The translations under genes were made by a program, and so were the position numbers. A DNA stretch of 64,000 nt from Aquabacterium sp. (GTDB lineage: Bacteria; Pseudomonadota; Gammaproteobacteria; Burkholderiales; Burkholderiaceae_C), in NCBI GenBank assembly GCA_023266355.1, contig JAHFQM010000002.1:434001-498000 (forward strand), in the 5' to 3' direction. Positions 26,152 to 38,844 of the stretch are shown one piece after another; the stretch's first letter is position 1; each line of letters starts with the position of its first letter. The notes under the pieces were generated by a model that made no database searches, was not told where the DNA came from, and worked only from the letters and a program-made list of their open reading frames with translations.

Positions 26152-26976
26152 ATGAGCAACGCACTGCAAACCACCATCGACCAAGCCTGGGAACAACGCG
26201 CCGAGCTGTCTGCCGCCAGCGCCCCCGCCGAAGTCCGTGACGCCGTCAACCACATCATCGACCAGCTCGACACCGGCAAGATCCGCGTGGCCGAGAAGAT
26301 CAACGGCGCCTGGGAAGTGCACCAGTGGGTCAAGAAGGCCGTGCTGCTGAGCTTCCGCCTGAACGACAACGTGCCCATGGGCGATGGCGCCCTGCAGTTC
26401 TACGACAAGGTGCCCACCAAGTACGCCGGCATGTCGGCCGAACAGCTCAAGGCCACCGGCGTGCGCGTGGTGCCGCCGGCTGTGGCCCGCCGCGGTTCCT
26501 TCCAGGCCAAGAACGTGATCCTGATGCCGTCCTACGTGAACATCGGCGCCTACGTGGACGAAGGCACCATGGTGGACACCTGGGCCACCGTCGGCTCCTG
26601 CGCCCAGATCGGCAAGAACGTCCACCTGTCGGGCGGCGTGGGCATCGGCGGCGTGCTGGAACCCCTGCAGGCCAACCCCACCATCATCGAAGACAACTGC
26701 TTCATCGGCGCCCGCTCGGAAGTCGTCGAAGGCGTGATCGTCGAAGAAAACTCGGTGATCTCGATGGGCGTGTACATCGGCCAGTCCACCAAGATCTACG
26801 ACCGCGCCACCGGCGAAGTCTCTTATGGCCGCATCCCCGCTGGTTCGGTGGTCGTGTCGGGCAACCTGCCTTCGGCCGATGGCAAGTACTCGCTGTACTG
26901 CGCCGTGATCGTCAAGCGCGTCGATGCGCAAACGCGTTCCAAGACCAGCATCAACGACCTGCTGCGCGGCGCCTGA
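26152..26976 (+). CDS. dapD: 2,3,4,5-tetrahydropyridine-2,6-dicarboxylate N-succinyltransferase
   Basis: The 274-residue product is the usual DapD length. It transfers succinyl from succinyl-CoA to tetrahydrodipicolinate in the diaminopimelate pathway. The N-terminal helical part ([15 protein letters not shown]) is followed by a left-handed beta-helix of hexapeptide repeats ([56 protein letters not shown]), and a C-terminus with [11 protein letters not shown]. It sits in order dapC-dapD-pilT-like-dapE. The ATG at 26152 gives the standard N-terminus. Confidence 0.96.
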   Translation: MSNALQTTIDQAWEQRAELSAASAPAEVRDAVNHIIDQLDTGKIRVAEKINGAWEVHQWVKKAVLLSFRLNDNVPMGDGALQFYDKVPTKYAGMSAEQLKATGVRVVPPAVARRGSFQAKNVILMPSYVNIGAYVDEGTMVDTWATVGSCAQIGKNVHLSGGVGIGGVLEPLQANPTIIEDNCFIGARSEVVEGVIVEENSVISMGVYIGQSTKIYDRATGEVSYGRIPAGSVVVSGNLPSADGKYSLYCAVIVKRVDAQTRSKTSINDLLRGA

Positions 26977-27027
26977 TCGGCCCTTGCAGGCGATCTGCCC
27001 GTCTGAACCACATCCCAGGAGACCTTG

Positions 27028-30292
<3,265 letters not shown>

Positions 30293-30299
30293 GTCCTTC

Positions 30300-32321
30300 A
30301 TGATCGTTCTGAAAAACGTCTCCCTGCTGCGAGGCGTGAAACCCGTCCTGGACCAGGCCAGCGCCACCCTCCATCCCGGCGAGAAAGTCGGCCTGATCGG
30401 GCGCAACGGCGCGGGCAAATCCTCGCTGTTCTCGCTGCTGGCCGGACGGCTGCACCCGGACGCCGGTGACGTCGAGATCCCGCCCGCCTGGCTGCAACCG
30501 GGCGGCATGGCCGAGGTCGCGCAGAACATGCCCGAGACCGACGAGCCCGCCACCGACTTCGTGCTGCAAGGCGACGCCCGCCTGATGCAGGCCAAGGCCG
30601 ACCTGGCCGCCGCCGAGGAAGCCGACGACGGCAACGCCATCGGCGAGGCCCACGCCAACCTGGCCGAAGCCGGCGTGTTCGACGCGCCGGCCCGCGCGCA
30701 AGCCCTGCTGCTGGGCCTGGGCTTCACGCTGGAGCAGGCCATGGCGCCGGTCAACAGCTTCTCGGGCGGCTGGCGGATGCGCCTGCAACTGGCCCGCGCG
30801 CTGATGTGCCCGGCCAAGCTGCTGCTGCTCGACGAACCCACCAACCACTTGGACCTCGACGCCCTGGTCTGGCTGGAAGCCTGGTTGCAGCGCTACGAAG
30901 GCACGCTGCTCATCATCAGCCACGACCGCGAGTTCCTCGACGCCATCACCAAGGTCACCCTGCACCTCGACGACGGCAAGCTGACCCGCTACACCGGCGG
31001 CTACACGGCCTTCGAGTCGATGCGCGCCGAGCGCATGAGCCAGCAACAAGCGGCCTTCAGCAAGCAGCAGGACAAGATCGCCCACCTGAGCAAGTTCATC
31101 GCACGCTTCAAGGCCCAGGCCAGCAAGGCACGCCAGGCGCAAAGCCGCGTCAAGGCCCTGGAGCGCATGGAAAAGCTCGCGCCGGTGCTCACCGCCAGCG
31201 ACTTCCAGTTCAACTTCCCCGAGCCGCTCAGCCTGCCCAACCCCATGCTCTCGCTGAAAGAGCTGGCCTGCGGCTACCACCGAGACGGCGCCGAGCCGCT
31301 CACCATCGTCTCCGGCATCAACCGCTCGGTGCTGCCGGGCCAGCGCATCGGCATCCTGGGTGCCAACGGCCAGGGCAAATCGACCGTGGTGAAGACGCTG
31401 TCGCGCATGAACAAGCTGGTCAGCGGCGAGATCACCGAAGGCAAGGGCCTGAGCATCGGCTACTTCGCCCAGCAAGAGCTCGACGTGCTGCGCATGGACG
31501 AAGGCCCGATGCAGCACATGCTGCGCCTGGCCCGCGAGGTCGGCCCCAATGCCCGCGAGCAGGAACTGCGCGACTTCCTCGGCCGCTTCCAGTTCACTGG
31601 CGACATGGTCAACCAGCCCGTGCACCAGTTCAGCGGCGGCGAAAAGGCCCGCCTGGTGCTGGCGCTGGTCGTGTGGCAGCGCCCCAACCTGCTGCTGCTC
31701 GACGAACCCACCAACCACCTGGACCTGACCACCCGCGAAGCGCTGAGCATGGCGCTCAACGAATTCGAAGGCACGGTGATGCTGGTCAGCCACGACCGCG
31801 CCCTGCTGCGCGAGGTCTGCGACGAGTTCTGGCTGGTGGCCAAGGGCGAGGTCAGCACCTTCGACGGCGACCTCGACGACTACCAGAAGTACCTGGCCGA
31901 CGTGGCACGCGAAACGGCCCTGGCCGCCCGGGCTGCGCGCGATGGCTCCAAAGCCATGGCGACACAAACAGGACAGGCGGCAACCCAGGCCGCTGCCAGC
32001 CACGCCGAGCCCGCCGCCAGCGCCGAGCCCACCGTGTTCAACAGCAAGGGCAAGGAAGACCGCAAGGCGCAAGCCCAGGCCCGTGCCCGCCTGAACGACC
32101 AGCTGCGCCCCCTGAAGGCCGAGCTGAAGAAGGTGGACGAACGCATGGCTAGGGCCGGCGAGGAGCGCGACAAGCTCATGCAGTCGCTGGGCTCCATCAG
32201 CATCGGCCCCTCTGAGCGCGCCGACGGCGGCAAGCGACTCAAGGCGCTGGAAGAAGAGATCGCGCAACTCGAAGCGCGCTGGCTTGAACTGGGCGAAGCG
32301 ATCGAACAGGTCGGCAGCTGA
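30300..32321 (+). CDS. ABC-F family ATPase (YheS-like)
   Basis: The 673-residue protein has two ABC ATPase domains in tandem and no membrane segments, as in the ABC-F family that acts on ribosomes. Domain 1 has Walker A GRNGAGKSS (near residue 36), signature NSFSGGWRMR and LLLDEPTNHLDLD. Between the domains lies a helical linker (about residues 240-300). Domain 2 has GANGQGKST (near residue 355), QFSGGEKAR and LLLDEPTNHLDLT. The C-terminus is a charged coiled coil (RLNDQLRPLKAELKKVDERM). The opening MIVLKNVSLLRGVKPVLDQA is more like YheS than Uup. It begins 7 bp after prmB. Confidence 0.92.
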   Translation: MIVLKNVSLLRGVKPVLDQASATLHPGEKVGLIGRNGAGKSSLFSLLAGRLHPDAGDVEIPPAWLQPGGMAEVAQNMPETDEPATDFVLQGDARLMQAKADLAAAEEADDGNAIGEAHANLAEAGVFDAPARAQALLLGLGFTLEQAMAPVNSFSGGWRMRLQLARALMCPAKLLLLDEPTNHLDLDALVWLEAWLQRYEGTLLIISHDREFLDAITKVTLHLDDGKLTRYTGGYTAFESMRAERMSQQQAAFSKQQDKIAHLSKFIARFKAQASKARQAQSRVKALERMEKLAPVLTASDFQFNFPEPLSLPNPMLSLKELACGYHRDGAEPLTIVSGINRSVLPGQRIGILGANGQGKSTVVKTLSRMNKLVSGEITEGKGLSIGYFAQQELDVLRMDEGPMQHMLRLAREVGPNAREQELRDFLGRFQFTGDMVNQPVHQFSGGEKARLVLALVVWQRPNLLLLDEPTNHLDLTTREALSMALNEFEGTVMLVSHDRALLREVCDEFWLVAKGEVSTFDGDLDDYQKYLADVARETALAARAARDGSKAMATQTGQAATQAAASHAEPAASAEPTVFNSKGKEDRKAQAQARARLNDQLRPLKAELKKVDERMARAGEERDKLMQSLGSISIGPSERADGGKRLKALEEEIAQLEARWLELGEAIEQVGS

Positions 32322-32367
32322 GGGAGCGTGCTCGGCGCCACTGACGCTACGGGCGCTACCATGGCGC

Positions 32368-32838
32368 ATGCCCCGCTCCGCCCTCCCCACCAGCCCCCAC
32401 GCCACCGACACGGCAGACAAGCTGCGCCTGGACACCCAGCTGTGCTTTGCGCTCTACGCCACCTCGTTGGCCATGACCAAGCTCTACAAACCGCTGCTGG
32501 CGCCCCTGGGCCTGACCTACCCGCAGTACCTCGTGATGCTCGTGCTCTGGGAGCGCGACGACCACACCGTGCAGGAACTCGGCGAGCTCCTCCAGCTCGA
32601 CTCCGGCACCCTCACGCCGCTGCTCAAGCGCATGGAGGCGGCCGGTCTGGTGTCCCGCCAGCGCGATGCCGCCGATGAACGCCGCGTGCGCATCCTCCTG
32701 ACTCCCGAAGGTGCCGCACTGCGCCAACGCGCCGAGGGCGTGCCCGATGCCATCTTTTGCCAGGCCGGCATGGCCGTGAACGAGATGTCGGCCCTGCGTG
32801 CGCAGCTGCACGCGCTGCGTGAGCAACTCCAGGCCTGA
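32368..32838 (+). CDS. ohrR: MarR-family organic peroxide regulator
   Basis: The 156-residue winged-helix regulator has the OhrR sensing cysteine in [13 protein letters not shown] (Cys26) and [15 protein letters not shown], then the recognition part [20 protein letters not shown] and wing [14 protein letters not shown]. OhrR represses ohr until the cysteine is oxidised by organic peroxides. The ohr gene follows on the same strand with a perfect palindrome between them. The ATG at 32368 gives the usual N-terminal length; another reading from 32284 overlaps the preceding gene. Confidence 0.92.
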   Translation: MPRSALPTSPHATDTADKLRLDTQLCFALYATSLAMTKLYKPLLAPLGLTYPQYLVMLVLWERDDHTVQELGELLQLDSGTLTPLLKRMEAAGLVSRQRDAADERRVRILLTPEGAALRQRAEGVPDAIFCQAGMAVNEMSALRAQLHALREQLQA

Positions 32839-32916
32839 GCCTCAGCCCCACACGCTGTGAGGGATTGGCGCGCGCGCTGCGGGCAGCGTCACATCATCTG
32901 GCCTAAACTGGCACAC

Positions 32917-32938
32917 ATTCAATTGCACACAATTGAAT
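32917..32938. promoter_or_regulatory. Palindromic operator between ohrR and ohr
   Basis: ATTCAATTG (32917-32925) and CAATTGAAT (32930-32938) are exact inverted repeats around CACA. The core resembles OhrR boxes (AATTG/CAATT halves). It lies 33 bp before the ohr ATG and is likely the OhrR binding site. TGGCAC at 32909 with TTGAAT at 32933 (18-bp spacing) could be the overlapping promoter. Confidence 0.65.
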
Positions 32939-32970
32939 TTCCAGGACCCCACCCACCGAAAGGACACACC

Positions 32971-33396
32971 ATGGCCTCCCCGACCCAGATCGTTTACACC
33001 GCCCACGCCACCGCCACCGGCGGCCGCGACGGCCGCGCCACCAGTTCCGACAACGCCCTGGACGTGGCACTGGCCCGCCCGGTGGAAATGGGCGGCAAGG
33101 GCAATGGCACCAACCCCGAACAGCTGTTCGCCGCCGGCTACAGCGCCTGCTTCCTGGGCGCCATGGGTTTCGTCGCCGGCCAGAGCAAGAAACTGCTGCC
33201 CAGCGGCACGCAGATCGCCGGCGCCGTCGGCATCGGCCCCATCCCGGCCGGCTTCGGCATCACCGTCAAGCTGAGCATCACCCTGCCCGGCATGGACCGC
33301 GCCGAGGCACAAGCCCTGATCGACGCCGCCCACCAGGTCTGCCCCTATTCCAACGCCACCCGCGGCAACATCGACGTCGTGCTCGAACTGGTCTGA
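32971..33396 (+). CDS. ohr: Organic hydroperoxide resistance peroxidase
   Basis: The 141-residue OsmC/Ohr-fold thiol peroxidase reduces organic hydroperoxides. Its two catalytic cysteines are visible: GYSACFLGAMGF (near residue 57) and VCPYSNATRGN (near residue 121). The start YTAHATATGGRDGRA and the GNGTNPEQLFAAGYSAC segment are typical of Ohr rather than OsmC. AAAGGAC precedes the ATG. It is downstream of ohrR with the palindromic operator in between, so induction by organic peroxides is expected. Confidence 0.95.
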   Translation: MASPTQIVYTAHATATGGRDGRATSSDNALDVALARPVEMGGKGNGTNPEQLFAAGYSACFLGAMGFVAGQSKKLLPSGTQIAGAVGIGPIPAGFGITVKLSITLPGMDRAEAQALIDAAHQVCPYSNATRGNIDVVLELV

Positions 33397-33561
33397 TCCC
33401 CGGTTTGCCTGGGGCGCTTGGGGCACCGGATGTCTGCCACAAACACATCCTGTTGCACCCGCTGCCGGTGGGCGGAATGCCAGAAAAAGGGTGTTAATCT
33501 CACGTTATCCCTGAGCATCCGAGATTGACGGGCGGCATCCCACCGCCTAACCTTGCGACCC

Positions 33562-34287
33562 ATGCCTTTCACGACCCGACACTCCGGCCAGGCGGCGATT
33601 GCCCCCGGTCACACTGCCGGGCCTGGATCGCAGCGCATCGCTTCTTTGGCAACCTTGCTTTTCTGTGTCGCGCTGATTTCCGGCCTCCTCGTCCAGCCTG
33701 TCCACGCACAGTCCGTGGCGCAGCCTGCGACCGCGTCCGGCTCAACGTCGTCAAGCAACGCCACAGAATCCGACGATCCCGTCGCGCGCTTCCTCGCCGA
33801 CAAGGGCCTGATGCCCTCCAAGCGCCCCGTGGCCGAACTGGCCCAGCAGATGCGCGACACGGCCTCCGACATCGCCTCCGAACTCGTGCTGTCGGCCATG
33901 AACTTCCTGGGCGTGCCCTACCGCCGCGGCGGCAGCTCCAAAGAAACTGGCTTCGACTGCAGCGGCTTCACCCGCCACGTGTTCGAAAACAGCATCGGCC
34001 TGATCCTGCCGCGACGCGCCATCGAGCAGGCCAACTCGCCCGCCCTGATGCCGGTGCAGCAGGCCGAACTCAAGCCGGGCGACCTTGTGTTCTTCAACAC
34101 CTTGCGCCACACCTTCTCGCACGTTGGCATCTACATCGGTGACAACAAATTCATCCACTCGCCCCGCGCGGGTGGCCAAGTGCGTGTCGAAGACATGCGC
34201 CAGGCCTACTGGCAGCAGCGTTTCGATGGCGCACGGCGCGCGCCGGCCGTGTCGGCGCAAAACGCACCGACCTCACGGAACAACTGA
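33562..34287 (+). CDS. NlpC/P60 family cell-wall hydrolase
   Basis: The 241-residue product has an N-terminal signal or membrane segment (LATLLFCVALISGLLV, residues 29-44) and a Ser/Ala-rich linker. Its C-terminal NlpC/P60 domain (about residues 110-225) has catalytic Cys in GFDCSGFTRHVF and His in FSHVGIYIGDNKFIHSP. It probably cleaves peptidoglycan peptides in the periplasm. The ATG at 33562 is used; no strong ribosome-binding site is seen and an in-frame TTG at 33553 is possible. The 165-bp gap before it contains only a GC-rich stretch and no gene. Confidence 0.88.
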   Translation: MPFTTRHSGQAAIAPGHTAGPGSQRIASLATLLFCVALISGLLVQPVHAQSVAQPATASGSTSSSNATESDDPVARFLADKGLMPSKRPVAELAQQMRDTASDIASELVLSAMNFLGVPYRRGGSSKETGFDCSGFTRHVFENSIGLILPRRAIEQANSPALMPVQQAELKPGDLVFFNTLRHTFSHVGIYIGDNKFIHSPRAGGQVRVEDMRQAYWQQRFDGARRAPAVSAQNAPTSRNN

Positions 34288-34329
34288 GTTGCGATCAGGC
34301 CCAAGGCTTGCGCGGCACAATCAGCGTCC

Positions 34330-35511
34330 ATGAGCCTGCCTGCAGTACCGCGCCCTCACGGGGTCATCCCCATCCAGCCAGATGCCAGCCTGAAGCCTGA
34401 GGCGCCTGTTCGCGTGGCCGGCGGTGAGGCTTTGCCCATGCCCGCCGCACTGGCATCCCAGGCTCAGCCCACGGCGACATCGCCACGGGACCAGCGCGGC
34501 CGGGCCTTGCGCGACCTGCGCATCTCCGTGACCGACCGCTGCAATTTCCGCTGCGGCTACTGCATGCCGCGCGCTGCCTTTGGCCGCGACCACGTGTTCC
34601 TGCCGCACGAAGCCCTGCTGAGCTTCGAGGAAATCACGCGCGCCGCAGCCGCTGCCTTGCGCCTGGGCGTGCGCAAACTGCGCCTGACCGGCGGTGAACC
34701 GCTGATGCGCCGCGACCTGGAGCGGCTGATCGCCCAACTGGCGGCCCTGCGCACATTGGACGGCACCCCGCCCGAACTCACCTTGACCACCAATGGCGTG
34801 CTGCTGACCCGCAAGGCCCAAGCCTTGAAAGACGCCGGCCTGCAGCGCCTGACCGTGAGCCTGGACGCCCTGTCCCCCGACATGTTCCAGCGCATGAGCG
34901 ACAGCCAGACCGAGGTCGGCGAGGTGCTGGCCGGCATCGAGGTCGCCCAGCGCGTGGGCCTGGCGCCGCTGAAGGTCAATATGGTGGTGCAAAAGGGCGT
35001 GAACGATGGCGAGATCCTGCCCATGGCGCGCCACTTCCGCGGCACGGGCATCGAGCTGCGCTTCATCGAGTTCATGGACGTGGGCCAGACCAACCGCTGG
35101 GACATGGCCCACATGCTGCCCTCCAGCGACGTCCGTGCGCTCATCCACGCACAGCACCCGCTGCAAGCCGCCGATGTCCCGCGCCACAGCGACACCGCCG
35201 AACGCTGGGCCTATGCCGACGGCGCCGGACACGTCGGCTTCATCTCCAGCGTGACCCAAGCCTTTTGCGGCGACTGCACGCGCCTGCGCCTGTCCACCGA
35301 CGGGCGCCTCTACACCTGCCTGTTCGCCTCGCAAGGCCATGACCTGCGCAGCCTGCTGCGCGACGGCCACACCGACGACGCCACGCTGACCGGACGCATC
35401 GCCGCGCTCTGGCAGGGACGCACGGACCGCTATTCCGAGCTACGCGGCCTGGACCAGCCCGGCGACCTTCTCGATGCCCCGCGCGTCGAGATGAGCTACA
35501 TCGGCGGCTGA
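34330..35511 (+). CDS. moaA: GTP 3',8-cyclase
   Basis: The 393-residue radical SAM enzyme makes the first step of molybdenum cofactor synthesis from GTP. The N-terminal SAM cluster is C71-x3-C75-x2-C78 (CNFRCGYC), with [11 protein letters not shown] following, and a C-terminal cluster [10 protein letters not shown] with TCLFA. The chain ends in GG, needed by MoaA. It has an N-terminal extension of about 45 residues relative to E. coli, so a later start such as the Met at residue 37 is possible. It is followed 4 bp later by mobA. Confidence 0.95.
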   Translation: MSLPAVPRPHGVIPIQPDASLKPEAPVRVAGGEALPMPAALASQAQPTATSPRDQRGRALRDLRISVTDRCNFRCGYCMPRAAFGRDHVFLPHEALLSFEEITRAAAAALRLGVRKLRLTGGEPLMRRDLERLIAQLAALRTLDGTPPELTLTTNGVLLTRKAQALKDAGLQRLTVSLDALSPDMFQRMSDSQTEVGEVLAGIEVAQRVGLAPLKVNMVVQKGVNDGEILPMARHFRGTGIELRFIEFMDVGQTNRWDMAHMLPSSDVRALIHAQHPLQAADVPRHSDTAERWAYADGAGHVGFISSVTQAFCGDCTRLRLSTDGRLYTCLFASQGHDLRSLLRDGHTDDATLTGRIAALWQGRTDRYSELRGLDQPGDLLDAPRVEMSYIGG

Positions 35512-35515
35512 ACCC

Positions 35516-36220
35516 ATGGCCGCCCCTGGCCCCATCCCGGCATCGCCCCAGCCACCGCACACGGTCAGCGCCTGGCTGCTGGCCGGCGGCGAAGGCCGGC
35601 GCATGCAGGGCCAGGACAAGGGGCTGGTGAGCTGGCAAGGCCGCCCGCTGGCCGCCTGGGTGCTGGACAGCCTCACCGCAGAGGCACCGGCCCAACTGAG
35701 CGCCATCGGCATCACCGCCAACCGCCACCCTGAGGGCTACCGCGACCTGCTGGCCCAATGCGATCCCGTGCGGCAGCAAGGTGTGCCACTGGCCGTGCCT
35801 GGCGGCGTGCTGCCCGACGACACCGACCTGCCCGAGCGCAGCGGCCCGATGGCCGGCATCCTCACGGCGCTGCGCCACAGCCACTCGGAGTGGGTGCTGG
35901 TGCTGCCATGCGACACCCCCCACTTGCCACACGACCTGTGGCCCAAGCTCCTGCAAGCCGCTGTGCAAGCCAAGGCCGACATCGCCGTCCCCGTCACACA
36001 GGACATGGCCCCGGCAGCAGGCAGCGATGGCACGCGGCACCACTGGGTCTGCGCCCTGATGCGGCGGCGGGTGCTCGGGGAGATGCACGAGGCGTTCGTG
36101 AACGGTGAACGCAAAATCGGCCGCTGGACACAGACCCGGCCATGGGTCGGCGTATGCTTCGCCCCGGAGACCGATTTTCAAAACATGAACACCCTGGAGA
36201 CACTGCATGGCCGGGACTGA
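35516..36220 (+). CDS. mobA: Molybdenum cofactor guanylyltransferase
   Basis: The 234-residue product attaches GMP to molybdopterin. It has the nucleotide-binding opening LLAGGEGRRMQGQDKGLV and GPMAGILTALRH, then VLPCDTPHLPHD, which are MobA motifs. It lies directly after moaA and overlaps the GNAT gene by 14 bp, so the three are co-transcribed. Length and context fit MobA; there is no MobB fusion. Confidence 0.92.
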   Translation: MAAPGPIPASPQPPHTVSAWLLAGGEGRRMQGQDKGLVSWQGRPLAAWVLDSLTAEAPAQLSAIGITANRHPEGYRDLLAQCDPVRQQGVPLAVPGGVLPDDTDLPERSGPMAGILTALRHSHSEWVLVLPCDTPHLPHDLWPKLLQAAVQAKADIAVPVTQDMAPAAGSDGTRHHWVCALMRRRVLGEMHEAFVNGERKIGRWTQTRPWVGVCFAPETDFQNMNTLETLHGRD

Positions 36221-36767
36221 GCCCACCGGGCAAGCACCCGCCGTGCGCATTTCGCGCGTGGCGCCAGCTCAGCTGAGCGCCTACAAAAGCCTGCGCGACG
36301 AGGCCCTGCGCCTGCACCCCGACGCTTTCGATGCCGACATCGAGAGCGAACAGGCGCGTCCGCCCGAAAGCTACCTGGGACGGCTCGGCCTGGGTGAAAC
36401 GCGCGGCGGTTCTTTCCTGCTGGGCGCTTGGTTGGGCCAGGACCTCATCGGCATGATCGGCCTGGAGCGCCAGACGCAGGCCAAGCTGCGCCACAGCGCC
36501 GAGCTCAACAGCATGATGGTCCACCCTGCCCACACCGGCCGTGGCGTGGGCCTGATGCTGATCGAAGCCGCGATCGCCGAAGCCCGCCAGGCCTTGGGCC
36601 TGGAGCAGATCGTGTTGCGCGTCAGCACCTCCAGCCAATCGGCCATCCGCCTTTACGAGCGCGCAGGTTTCCAGGGCTGCGGCGTCTTGCCGCATGCCCT
36701 CAAGCTCACCGACAAAGCCGGCCAGGTGCGCTACTTCGACAAGCTCACCATGGTGCTCATCCTCTGA
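36207..36767 (+). CDS. GNAT family N-acetyltransferase
   Basis: The 186-residue product has a GNAT fold: MIGLERQTQAKLRHSAEL, then ELNSMMVHPAHTGRGVGLML (acetyl-CoA binding Q/R-x-x-G-x-G/A type) and SAIRLYERAGFQGCG. The substrate cannot be told; the sequence is generic. It overlaps mobA by 14 bp and converges on rnhA, whose stop lies 18 bp beyond. Confidence 0.85.
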   Translation: MAGTEPTGQAPAVRISRVAPAQLSAYKSLRDEALRLHPDAFDADIESEQARPPESYLGRLGLGETRGGSFLLGAWLGQDLIGMIGLERQTQAKLRHSAELNSMMVHPAHTGRGVGLMLIEAAIAEARQALGLEQIVLRVSTSSQSAIRLYERAGFQGCGVLPHALKLTDKAGQVRYFDKLTMVLIL

Positions 36768-36785
36768 GCCCCAGCTGAAGCCGGC

Positions 36786-37235
36786 TCAGCGCGCTTCGGC
36801 CGCCCCTCGGTTGGCCAGGCCATCGGCCCGTTCGTTGCCCGGGTCGCCCGCGTGGCCCTTCACCCAGTGCCAATCCACCTGGTGCTGACGCGCCAGGTCC
36901 TCCAGGCGCATCCAGAGCTCGACATTCTTGACCGGCTTGCCGTCGGCCGTCTTCCAACCACGGCGCTTCCAGCCCGTGATCCACTCGGTGATGCCTTTGC
37001 GCACGTACTCGCTGTCGGTGTAGACCGCCACGTGGCAATGCCGCTTGAGCACCTGCAGCGCCTCGATGACGGCGGTGAGCTCCATGCGGTTGTTCGTGGT
37101 CAGCATCTCGCCGCCCCACATCTCTTTCTCGTGGGGCCCGCTGACCATCCACACACCCCAGCCGCCACGGCCCGGGTTGCCCTTGCAGGCGCCATCGGTG
37201 TAGACGACCACCGAGGGCTTGCTTGCCTCACTCAT
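36786..37235 (-). CDS. rnhA: Ribonuclease HI
   Basis: The 149-residue enzyme cuts RNA in RNA-DNA hybrids. All four catalytic carboxylates are in place: [11 protein letters not shown] (Asp), NNRMELTAV (Glu), YTDSEYV (Asp) and GNERADGLA (Asp), with the basic protrusion [13 protein letters not shown]. The start overlaps the upstream methyltransferase stop by 8 bp. The rnhA-methyltransferase-gloB arrangement is also seen in E. coli (rnhA, yafS, gloB). Confidence 0.96.
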   Translation of the reverse strand: MSEASKPSVVVYTDGACKGNPGRGGWGVWMVSGPHEKEMWGGEMLTTNNRMELTAVIEALQVLKRHCHVAVYTDSEYVRKGITEWITGWKRRGWKTADGKPVKNVELWMRLEDLARQHQVDWHWVKGHAGDPGNERADGLANRGAAEAR

Positions 37236-38067
37236 GCTTGCTCACGTTCCTTGTTGTGCCGCGCTGCGCGACCACGGCGGGTGCCGCGGCCGCGTGCATG
37301 CGGGCTTTCTTGACCTTGCCCACCAGGTGCATGCCGCGCACCCGCTTGACGGCCACCACGAAATACACCGCGCCCAGGACGGGCCACCAGCGGTCACCCG
37401 CGTGCTCCATCCAGCGCAGCCGATCCCAGGATGATGCCTGACGCACCATGGGCCGGTAGCAACCGAAGCATCCGCCCTCCACCTCCAGATCGAGCAGACG
37501 CAACCAGTCGCGCAGCCGCCAGTAGGCGATGAACTCGCCCTGCGGCAAGACCAAGGCGGGCTTGACACCCCAACGCCCCATGCGCTGCCACAGGCCCCAC
37601 AGGCTGGCCGGGTTGAAGCCGGCAATCACCACCCGCCCTTCAGGCACCAGCACGCGCTCGACCTCGCGCAGCGTGTGGTGCGGGTCGCGCGCCAGCTCCA
37701 GCGCGTGCGGCAAAACCACCAGGTCCAGGCTGTTCGATGGGAAAGGCAGCGACTCGAAGTCACAACGCAGGCTGAACGGCGCGCCACACAAAAGGCTGCT
37801 GTCGATCTCCACAGGCCCATGCACCAGGGGCGCCAGCTCGGCCGGCGGGCTCCAATGCTGGTAGGCTGTGTCCAGCGCCAGCCATCGGTGCTGCATGCGG
37901 TTGGCCCGCAAGGCGTCCAGCTCGGGCAGGCCCAGTTGCAGCGCATGGAAGCCGAAGATGTCGGCCACCAGCCTGTCCATCTGCTGCTGCTCCCACTCCA
38001 GCAAGGCCTGACCTGGCGTCAAGGCCAACCAGGGGTGCAATTCAACGATGGGATCGACTTTGCTCAT
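37228..38067 (-). CDS. Class I SAM-dependent methyltransferase (YafS-like position)
   Basis: The 279-residue product has methyltransferase features: [20 protein letters not shown] and [20 protein letters not shown], followed by [12 protein letters not shown], with N-terminal [18 protein letters not shown] and [13 protein letters not shown]. The substrate is unknown. The ATG at 38067 overlaps the gloB ATG on the other strand, and the reading from 38100 extends into gloB. The C-terminal 30 residues are basic and Ala-rich. Its place between rnhA and gloB matches E. coli yafS. Confidence 0.85.
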   Translation of the reverse strand: MSKVDPIVELHPWLALTPGQALLEWEQQQMDRLVADIFGFHALQLGLPELDALRANRMQHRWLALDTAYQHWSPPAELAPLVHGPVEIDSSLLCGAPFSLRCDFESLPFPSNSLDLVVLPHALELARDPHHTLREVERVLVPEGRVVIAGFNPASLWGLWQRMGRWGVKPALVLPQGEFIAYWRLRDWLRLLDLEVEGGCFGCYRPMVRQASSWDRLRWMEHAGDRWWPVLGAVYFVVAVKRVRGMHLVGKVKKARMHAAAAPAVVAQRGTTRNVSKHE

Positions 38068-38842
38068 GGATCTGCTTGCCCTGCCCGCCTTCACCGACAA
38101 CTACATCTGGATGCTTCACAACGGCCGCGAGGCACTGGTGGTCGATCCGGGCGACGCCGCACCCGTGAAGCAGGCGCTCAGCGATGTCGGACTGACCTTG
38201 TCTGCCATTCTAGTGACCCATCATCACATGGACCATGTGGGTGGGCTGGCCGCACTGCAGCGCGAAGGCCTGCCAGTGTACGGACCCCGCCACGAAGACA
38301 TCGCCGGGATCACCCACCCCCTGAGCGAAGGCGATGCCGTGCCATGGTGCGGGCTGAGCCTGCAGGTGCTGGACGTGCCTGGCCACACCCGCGGCCACAT
38401 CGCCTACTTCCTGCCCGATGGGCTGGGGTCGCTGGACCCAGATCCGGTGCTCTTCGCAGGTGACACACTTTTTTCAGCTGGATGCGGTCGCGTCTTCGAT
38501 GGCACCATTGAACAGCTGTACGATAGTCTGTTGAAGCTGTCGCGCCTGCCGGATGCCACCCGCATCTGCTGCACGCACGAATACACGCTCGGCAACCTGC
38601 GGTTTGCGCAGGCGGTCGAACCCCACAACCCAGCGTTGGTCAGCCACACGGCCCACTGCGAAGCCTTGCGCGCGCAGCTGTTGCCCACACTGCCCAGCAC
38701 CTTGCGCGTCGAAAAGGGCATCAACCCGTTTCTGCGCTGCACCCAATCCGACGTGGTGGCCAGTGCCCTGGAGCATGGCGCCGAGGATGCCCACCCACAG
38801 GCCATCTTTGCCGCACTGCGTCAATGGAAAAACCGTTTCTGA
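38066..38842 (+). CDS. gloB: Hydroxyacylglutathione hydrolase (glyoxalase II)
   Basis: The 258-residue metallo-beta-lactamase-fold enzyme hydrolyses S-D-lactoylglutathione in methylglyoxal detoxification. Motifs are LPAFTDNYIWML at the N-terminus, VTHHHMDHVGG (metal site), VPGHTRGHIAYF, FAGDTLFSAGCGRVFDG and CTHEYTLGNLRFA. The N-terminus aligns with E. coli GloB if the ATG at 38066 is used; this ATG overlaps the start codon of the divergent methyltransferase in the 4-bp palindrome CATG. mltD begins 2 bp after its stop, as in enterobacteria. Confidence 0.94.
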   Translation: MDLLALPAFTDNYIWMLHNGREALVVDPGDAAPVKQALSDVGLTLSAILVTHHHMDHVGGLAALQREGLPVYGPRHEDIAGITHPLSEGDAVPWCGLSLQVLDVPGHTRGHIAYFLPDGLGSLDPDPVLFAGDTLFSAGCGRVFDGTIEQLYDSLLKLSRLPDATRICCTHEYTLGNLRFAQAVEPHNPALVSHTAHCEALRAQLLPTLPSTLRVEKGINPFLRCTQSDVVASALEHGAEDAHPQAIFAALRQWKNRF

Positions 38843-38844
38843 CG

